A stretch of 64,000 nucleotides of DNA from Pseudomonas sp. N040 (lineage in GTDB: Bacteria > Pseudomonadota > Gammaproteobacteria > Pseudomonadales > Pseudomonadaceae): NCBI RefSeq assembly GCF_015637705.1, contig NZ_JADOBE010000008.1:144752-208751 (forward strand), read 5' to 3'. Positions 60,084 through 64,000 of the stretch are shown piece by piece. Under the pieces are notes generated by a model. That model was not told the DNA's origin and searched no databases. It was given only the letters and a program-made list of their open reading frames with translations. The translations under genes and the position numbers were made by a program. Numbering within the stretch: position 1 is the first letter of the stretch; the number at the start of each line of letters is the position of its first letter.

Positions 60084-61211
60084 TCAGCCCCTGGCCAGTT
60101 GCAGCCGGTTGCGCCCGTCTTCCTTGGCCTGGTAGAGGGCGGCATCGACGCGCTTGTACAGGTCGTCCGCGCCCTTGTCGATCTGCGGGTTGTAGGCGCC
60201 GACCCCCACGCTGGTGGTGATCCGCAGCGCGGAGTCGGGAATCCGCATGCTGGTTTCGGACAGTGTCACGCGGAACTGCTCGGCCAGCTGGCTGGCCTGT
60301 TCCAGCGTGGTACCCGGCATGATCACGCCGAACTCTTCGCCGCCCAGGCGCAGCGGAACATCGCTGGTGCGGCGGAATACCTGGCGCATCACCTCGGCGA
60401 ATTGCTGCAGACACAGGTCGCCGGCGGCATGCCCGTGCTGGTCGTTGACGCGCTTGAAGTAATCGATGTCGAGCAGCACCAGCGACAGCGGGCTGCCCAG
60501 CCGGTGCGCGCTGGCAAGCATCGCCTGGAACAGGTCGTTGAACTGGTAGCGATTGCCCAGCTGGGTCAGGCTGTCGGTACGGCTGAGCTGCTCGAGCGAA
60601 TTGCGCTGGCTAAGCAGCTGTTGTTCGAGGGCGATGGTGGCCAGGTAGTCGGTATTGCTGCGCCGGCAGGACAGCAGCAGGTAAACCAGGTAGATCGCCA
60701 GGCTGAGAAAAATCGGGCGCTGTTCCGGCGCGCTCTGGGCCAGCACGACCAGGCCGGGCAGGTTGAGCAGGAACATTACCGCCAGACAGCGATACAGGCG
60801 CATGGCGAAAGTAAAGGAAAAGGCCGTACTGAAAGCGATGGTGCTGATGATCGCCAGCAGTTGCGGCACGGCGAAATCTGGCAGGCTCAGGATCAAGACG
60901 TTGACGAAACCCCAGCCGGCCGTGGTGACGATGACCATTGCCCAGTGTTGATTGATCCAGCGCTGCAGGCCCGTCACTGAGAGTTCTGTCGGAAAACGGT
61001 GCAGCCAGCGGGACACCAGGGCGACAGAAAAGAACAGGCTGCCGACCAAGCCGTAGCGGGCAGCCGTCAGCGAGTCCGGCAGGGCCATGCAGATCAGCAG
61101 CCAGGCCACCAGGTAAAAGCTGCCGCCCATTCGCGTGCGGCTGCGCATGTCTTGCGCCTCGCGCCACAGGGCGAACAACTCGGGGTTGCTGGGGGCAGAG
61201 TTCGGGTTCAT
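60084..61211 (-). CDS. Diguanylate cyclase (membrane GGDEF protein)
   Basis: A 375-residue protein with about six N-terminal membrane segments (about 30-195) and a C-terminal GGDEF domain. The domain starts SRTDSLTQLGNRYQF and has the active site LGGEEFGV. The inhibitory I-site RTSD lies five residues before GGEEF, so product feedback is likely. It should make cyclic-di-GMP from GTP in the cytoplasm. The start at 61211 (MNPNSAPSNPELF) is the better one. The 5' membrane part is not a known sensor domain that I can name. Confidence 0.92.
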   Translation of the reverse strand: MNPNSAPSNPELFALWREAQDMRSRTRMGGSFYLVAWLLICMALPDSLTAARYGLVGSLFFSVALVSRWLHRFPTELSVTGLQRWINQHWAMVIVTTAGWGFVNVLILSLPDFAVPQLLAIISTIAFSTAFSFTFAMRLYRCLAVMFLLNLPGLVVLAQSAPEQRPIFLSLAIYLVYLLLSCRRSNTDYLATIALEQQLLSQRNSLEQLSRTDSLTQLGNRYQFNDLFQAMLASAHRLGSPLSLVLLDIDYFKRVNDQHGHAAGDLCLQQFAEVMRQVFRRTSDVPLRLGGEEFGVIMPGTTLEQASQLAEQFRVTLSETSMRIPDSALRITTSVGVGAYNPQIDKGADDLYKRVDAALYQAKEDGRNRLQLARG

Positions 61212-61286
61212 GGGCCTGGTTCGCTGAGGGGGCACGCTTAGCATAGTCAGCTTTGCGCGCTGGCCCGGCTTGAATGGGCTGGATAA

Positions 61287-61883
61287 CTAGTCGGCGGGAT
61301 AACTCTGCATGGCCCTGGCGACGGTTTCACGCAGGGTTTCCGCCTGCCGATCATCGCTGTAGCCGCTCACCAGCGCGGCGCTGCCGGTCCAGACCAGCTG
61401 CCCGCTGCGCGCATCGAACAGGTCGATCTGGACACCAAGGATCTGCTGGGTGGAGTTGATCGCCCCTCCCACGCCAACCCCGTAGCCATCGCCGTAGGGC
61501 CCGTGACCATAGAAGCCGCCTACTTCAGGTGGCTGGTGGATCTCCACCTCGCGGGTCAGCACCCGGGCACTGACCAGCAGATCGGGTTCGGCCTGGCCCT
61601 GTACCGGGCGCAGGCCGCGCCGATCCAGGCCGGCACTGATGCTGTCGGTAAACAGCTGGCTGCTGGCCCAGCCACTGCCGGCTGGCACTTCGGCGTTACG
61701 CCAGGCCCAGCTGTGGTAGAGGGCGAAATCACGCTGGGGCGGCGGATAACTGCTGCGATCGACATTGCTGGCGGCCGCCGCCGGCGCCGGCGGGTAGGGC
61801 GTGGATTCACTGGTGTAGGGGTTGGCGGCCGGCTGGCAGGCGGCCAGCAGCAGGCAGGCGGCCAGGCTGAAGAGCATTTTCAT
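61287..61883 (-). CDS. DUF4136-family lipoprotein
   Basis: A 198-residue lipoprotein. The N-terminus MKMLFSLAACLLLAACQ has a lipobox LAAC at Cys16, followed by a proline/serine-rich linker and a domain with FALYHSWAWRN and VSARVLTREVEIHQPP, consistent with DUF4136, then a glycine-rich loop GFYGHGPYGDGYGVGVGG. Outer-membrane location likely; function unknown. Its ATG overlaps the stop of cmoM by four bases (ATGA), so it is cotranslated with cmoM. Confidence 0.85.
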   Translation of the reverse strand: MKMLFSLAACLLLAACQPAANPYTSESTPYPPAPAAAASNVDRSSYPPPQRDFALYHSWAWRNAEVPAGSGWASSQLFTDSISAGLDRRGLRPVQGQAEPDLLVSARVLTREVEIHQPPEVGGFYGHGPYGDGYGVGVGGAINSTQQILGVQIDLFDARSGQLVWTGSAALVSGYSDDRQAETLRETVARAMQSYPAD

Positions 61884-62641
61884 GGTGCGACTCCATTGGG
61901 GCGGCACAGCCAGTGCAGGTAACGGCCCATGGCACTGAAGGCGGGATGACGGCGATAGGCCAGTTCCATTTCGAGCAGGTCGAGCAGTTCGGCGCGGGCC
62001 TGGAACTCGGCCGGCATGTAGTCGTGGAACACGCGCACGCCACTGCGGTTCCCGATCAGCCAGTGCGCGCTCATCTGCCCCTCAAGCTCGCGCGGATCGA
62101 TCGGGCGCTGCGGCGTCAGGCTCTGCTTTTCGCCGGCCAGCAGGTCGCTGCGCAGCTTGCGGAAATGCCCCTTGAGCAGGTTGCGATAGACCAGCGCGTC
62201 GCGGTTGTAGAACGCCAGCGACAGCCAGCCCTCGGTACCGGTCAGCTGGTGCAGCACCGGCAGGATGGCGTGCGGCTCGGCCAGCCATTCGAGCACGGCA
62301 TGGCACAGCACCAGGTCAAACGGCTGGGTCAGCTGGCCGAGCAGTTCCTGCCAGGGCGCCTGGATGAACGTGGCGGCCTGGCCGGCCTCGCGAAAGCGCT
62401 CGCGGGCCGCCTCGAGCATCGGCGCGGCCGGTTCCGCCAGCGTCACCCGGTGGCCGCGCTGGGCCAGCCACAGCGCCATGTGGCCGAGTCCCGCGCCGAC
62501 GTCGAGCACCCGCAGCGGCCGATCCGGCAGCACTTCGGCCAGATCCGCCTGCAGCACGGCCAGGCGGATGGCGCCCTTGCTGCCACCGTAGATCTTCTCG
62601 GCAAAGCGGCTGGCGAGGGCATCGAAGTGACGGTCTTTCAT
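61880..62641 (-). CDS. cmoM: tRNA 5-carboxymethoxyuridine methyltransferase CmoM (SmtA)
   Basis: A 253-residue SAM methyltransferase that esterifies cmo5U34 in tRNA to mcmo5U. It starts DRHFDALASRFAEKIYGGSKGAIRLAVLQADL, the CmoM N-terminal signature, with SAM motif I RVLDVGAGLGHMALWLA and the C-terminal PIDPRELEGQM. Length is normal. It overlaps the MazG-like gene by four bases (ATGA) and the DUF4136 gene by four, giving a tight three-gene operon. Confidence 0.93.
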   Translation of the reverse strand: MKDRHFDALASRFAEKIYGGSKGAIRLAVLQADLAEVLPDRPLRVLDVGAGLGHMALWLAQRGHRVTLAEPAAPMLEAARERFREAGQAATFIQAPWQELLGQLTQPFDLVLCHAVLEWLAEPHAILPVLHQLTGTEGWLSLAFYNRDALVYRNLLKGHFRKLRSDLLAGEKQSLTPQRPIDPRELEGQMSAHWLIGNRSGVRVFHDYMPAEFQARAELLDLLEMELAYRRHPAFSAMGRYLHWLCRPNGVAP

Positions 62642-62946
62642 CGGGCAAACCGTCGCTCGCTGTCGGCCAGCTTGGCCTGCACCGCCTGTTCCATATCGAT
62701 GCCCAGTTCGCTGCAGAGCAGCAACAGGTAGAGCACGATATCGCCGACTTCCTCGCCGGCATGGTGCAGTTCGGCGGCGGACAACTGGCGGGACTGGGCC
62801 TCGCTGAGCCACTGGAAGATCTCCAGCAGCTCGGCCATCTCCACGCTGGCGGCCATCGCCAGGTTTTTCGGGCTGTGGAAGCCGCGCCAGTCATTGTTGT
62901 CGCGAATGCGGTGCAGGCGGCTGGTCAGTTCGACGAGGTTCATCAA
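62638..62946 (-). CDS. MazG-like nucleotide pyrophosphohydrolase (RS21-C6 type)
   Basis: A 102-residue all-alpha MazG-superfamily protein. Metal-binding EEVGDIVLYLLLLCSELGID (EExxD-type) and the N-terminal WRGFHSPKNLAMAASVEMAELLEIFQWL (ExxE pair) are visible. Such proteins hydrolyse noncanonical dNTPs or dCTP. First gene of the mazG-like-cmoM-DUF4136 operon; starts at 62946 or 62943. Family assignment is good; substrate unknown. Confidence 0.9.
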   Translation of the reverse strand: MMNLVELTSRLHRIRDNNDWRGFHSPKNLAMAASVEMAELLEIFQWLSEAQSRQLSAAELHHAGEEVGDIVLYLLLLCSELGIDMEQAVQAKLADSERRFAR

Positions 62947-63034
62947 CGGATTCCTTGTTCCATCTGCATAGCTTCCCGCCCGGACGAGTGGCAGGCAAGG
63001 GCTGGCGGGAAAAAGAAAGCGCTCTGCCGGTGCT

Positions 63035-63040
63035 TATAAT
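63035..63040 (+). promoter_or_regulatory. Consensus -10 element of the candidate small RNA
   Basis: A perfect TATAAT. At 17 bp spacing there is only a poor -35 (AAAGAA), which suggests an activator or an alternative sigma contact. Confidence 0.5.
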
Positions 63041-63046
63041 GTGACC

Positions 63047-63160
63047 GCAAAGGAGGATTTGTTATCCAAAGTGCACAAGTGGCGGAAAGATGCACTTTTC
63101 GTCGCTTGGTTTCGGCAACTCCGTGTTTTTCGGCCACGTCCTGCGTGGCCGTTTTTTTTT
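63047..63160 (+). ncRNA. Candidate small regulatory RNA (about 115 nt)
   Basis: Starting about 7 nt after a perfect TATAAT, the predicted transcript has an A/G-rich 5' end (AAAGGAGGA, able to bind or mimic Shine-Dalgarno interactions), a hairpin with stem AAAGTGCA / TGCACTTT (63068-63075, 63091-63098), a single-stranded linker, and a strong terminator hairpin ending in nine Ts. It lies between the MazG-like gene and the next repeat, with no convincing ORF: the reading frame 63041-63349 passes through the terminator and a REP. I do not recognise it as a known family. Confidence 0.6.
63131..63160 (+). terminator. Rho-independent terminator of the candidate sRNA
   Basis: Perfect 8-bp stem CGGCCACG / CGTGGCCG with a 5-nt loop and nine Ts. 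Confidence 0.9.
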
Positions 63161-63182
63161 GCTAGGTGCGCACCCGCTTGTC

Positions 63183-63246
63183 GTAGGGTGGGTTTCAGCC
63201 CACCGCAACGGCTGCAAGACATTTGTGGGCTAAAGCCCACCCTGCG
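63183..63246. repeat. REP pair, family R4
   Basis: GTAGGGTGGGTTTCAGCCCACC at the left and GTGGGCTAAAGCCCACCCTGCG at the right. A GTAG foot and a core palindrome (GGTGGG/CCCACC) distinct from R1-R3. Confidence 0.8.
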
Positions 63247-63330
63247 CAGAACAAAGCACTTTCAGCCACTCACACAGACAGTGCCTTTTCTGCCTGCGCG
63301 GGTGGGTTTTGGGCGTCTGGGAAGTCAACG

Positions 63331-63905
63331 GGTTGGCAATCCGTGGTGATTTTTTCCCTGCGCGGCTTCAGCGTCGAGTAATGTCGCCACGCTTTCCGTG
63401 GCACAGGGCTACAGGTTGCGCCCTGCACGGCGCCTCACTTTCTCTTTGCACGCGCAAAGAGAAAGTAAGCAAAGAGAAAGCGCGCCCGGCATCCGGCCCC
63501 GAGCGCTACGCGCTCGGGGTGCGTTCGCTCCATCGGCGCTCCAGGGGGCCGCTGCGATGGGCCGTCCATGGCCCAGCGCAGCTTTCGTCGCATCCATGCG
63601 ACTCAACCCCTTGCACACCGATTCCGCTCTCCCTCCTGACGGGACTTCCAGTCCGTGCACACCAAACAGCTTTTTCGGTCTTATTTTCGAACAGTAGGGT
63701 TTCGGTAGTCGGACCGTCCCCGTCAGGAGGCCGAGTGCAGGTGCTGTGCAGAGGGGCATTTGGCATGGATGCCAAATGAGGAACGATGGGCCATGGATGG
63801 CCCTTCGAGACGACCCTCGGAACAGTGCCGGAGCGAGGGGAGTCGAGCGCAGCGAGACCCGGATGCCGGGGGGTGTTTCTTTTGCTTACTTTTCTTTGCA
63901 CAAGC
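63331..63905. mobile_element. Large imperfect-palindrome element, copy B (right end truncated)
   Basis: Strongly similar to copy A from GGTTGGCAATCCGTGG at the left through the long arm (63414 on) and the central CTCCTGACGGG/CCCGTCAGGAG pair. The right arm runs inward-out to CTTTGCACAAGC at 63905, where the matching sequence stops abruptly and an IS-like end begins. The centre differs from copy A (no nested REP). There is no credible gene; open frames inside come from the palindrome's composition. Confidence 0.72.
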
Positions 63906-64000
63906 TGTACGGACCGGACACATAGGTGACAGGTGTGCGGAGACATGGCTGACACTTTCGGTAGTGACCTGCCGAGCCGATAACCATGCCTTGGAACGCT
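63906..64000 (+). mobile_element. Left end of an IS481-like insertion sequence
   Basis: At 63906 the palindromic element is broken and a sequence starting TGTACGGACCGGACACATAG begins, with TGT at its tip as in IS481 and related families. About 80 bp downstream an ATG opens MPWNA. The rest of the element is beyond the window. Confidence 0.5.
63986..64000 (+). CDS. N-terminal five codons of a probable IS481-family transposase
   Basis: Only MPWNA is visible, cut by the window end. Many IS481-family transposases begin MPWN or MPWK, which is the sole basis for the call, together with the IS-like end 80 bp upstream. Confidence 0.4.

Noticed and set aside
63041..63349. A 102-codon frame starting near the candidate sRNA
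   Set aside because: It reads through the terminator hairpin and the R4 repeat; composition is that of repeat DNA, so a small RNA is more likely.

Overview
The window looks like a chromosomal segment of a Pseudomonas-type gammaproteobacterium. It is GC-rich with tightly packed genes. The block retS-purD-purH-fis-dusB-(DUF3426)-prmA-accC-accB-aroQ-dsbD-(DUF2333)-(Nudix)-sui1-speA follows the gene order I remember from P. aeruginosa. Single genes (ureJ next to ureG, mpl, ubiX, a DesT-type regulator, cbpA-cbpM) point the same way. I assigned identities from motifs and remembered family features, with no database search.

Layout. 1-9650: the end of a GMC alcohol dehydrogenase, a secreted alkylsulfatase, an eight-haem TPR cytochrome, then sulfate activation (cysD with an unusual N-terminal extension, cysNC) and a TauE/SafE exporter. 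9680-17310: pgm, a small AT-rich islet with secreted proteins, ppa, mtfA, mpl, ubiX and a YceK-like lipoprotein. 17440-33740: a urea regulon. ureEFG-ureJ and urtABCDE-ureDABC are all on the minus strand. They are separated by a chaperone block (yegD, ybiI, cbpA, cbpM) and a REP-associated transposase. Strong sigma-54-like promoters precede ureE and urtA. 33960-38830: assorted membrane, regulatory and hydrolase genes. 38880-57510: the conserved core block listed above. 57510-64000: repeat elements, a copper oxidase under a CueR-like promoter, a GGDEF protein, a lipoprotein, cmoM, a MazG-like protein, a probable small RNA, and the left end of an IS481-like insertion sequence.

How the genes work together. 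The urt ABC transporter imports urea and urease (ureABC with ureDEFGJ for assembly and nickel) hydrolyses it, probably under nitrogen control through sigma-54. The GMC oxidoreductase and alkylsulfatase form a plausible alkyl-sulfate to alcohol to aldehyde pair. aroQ-accB-accC and purH/purD are biosynthetic housekeeping.

The most striking non-genic content is repetitive. There are at least five families of intergenic palindromes, most with a GTAG foot, and one RAYT transposase flanked by copies of the commonest family. Two copies of a 0.6-0.7 kb element are themselves imperfect giant palindromes; one carries a nested REP and the other is broken by the IS481-like end.
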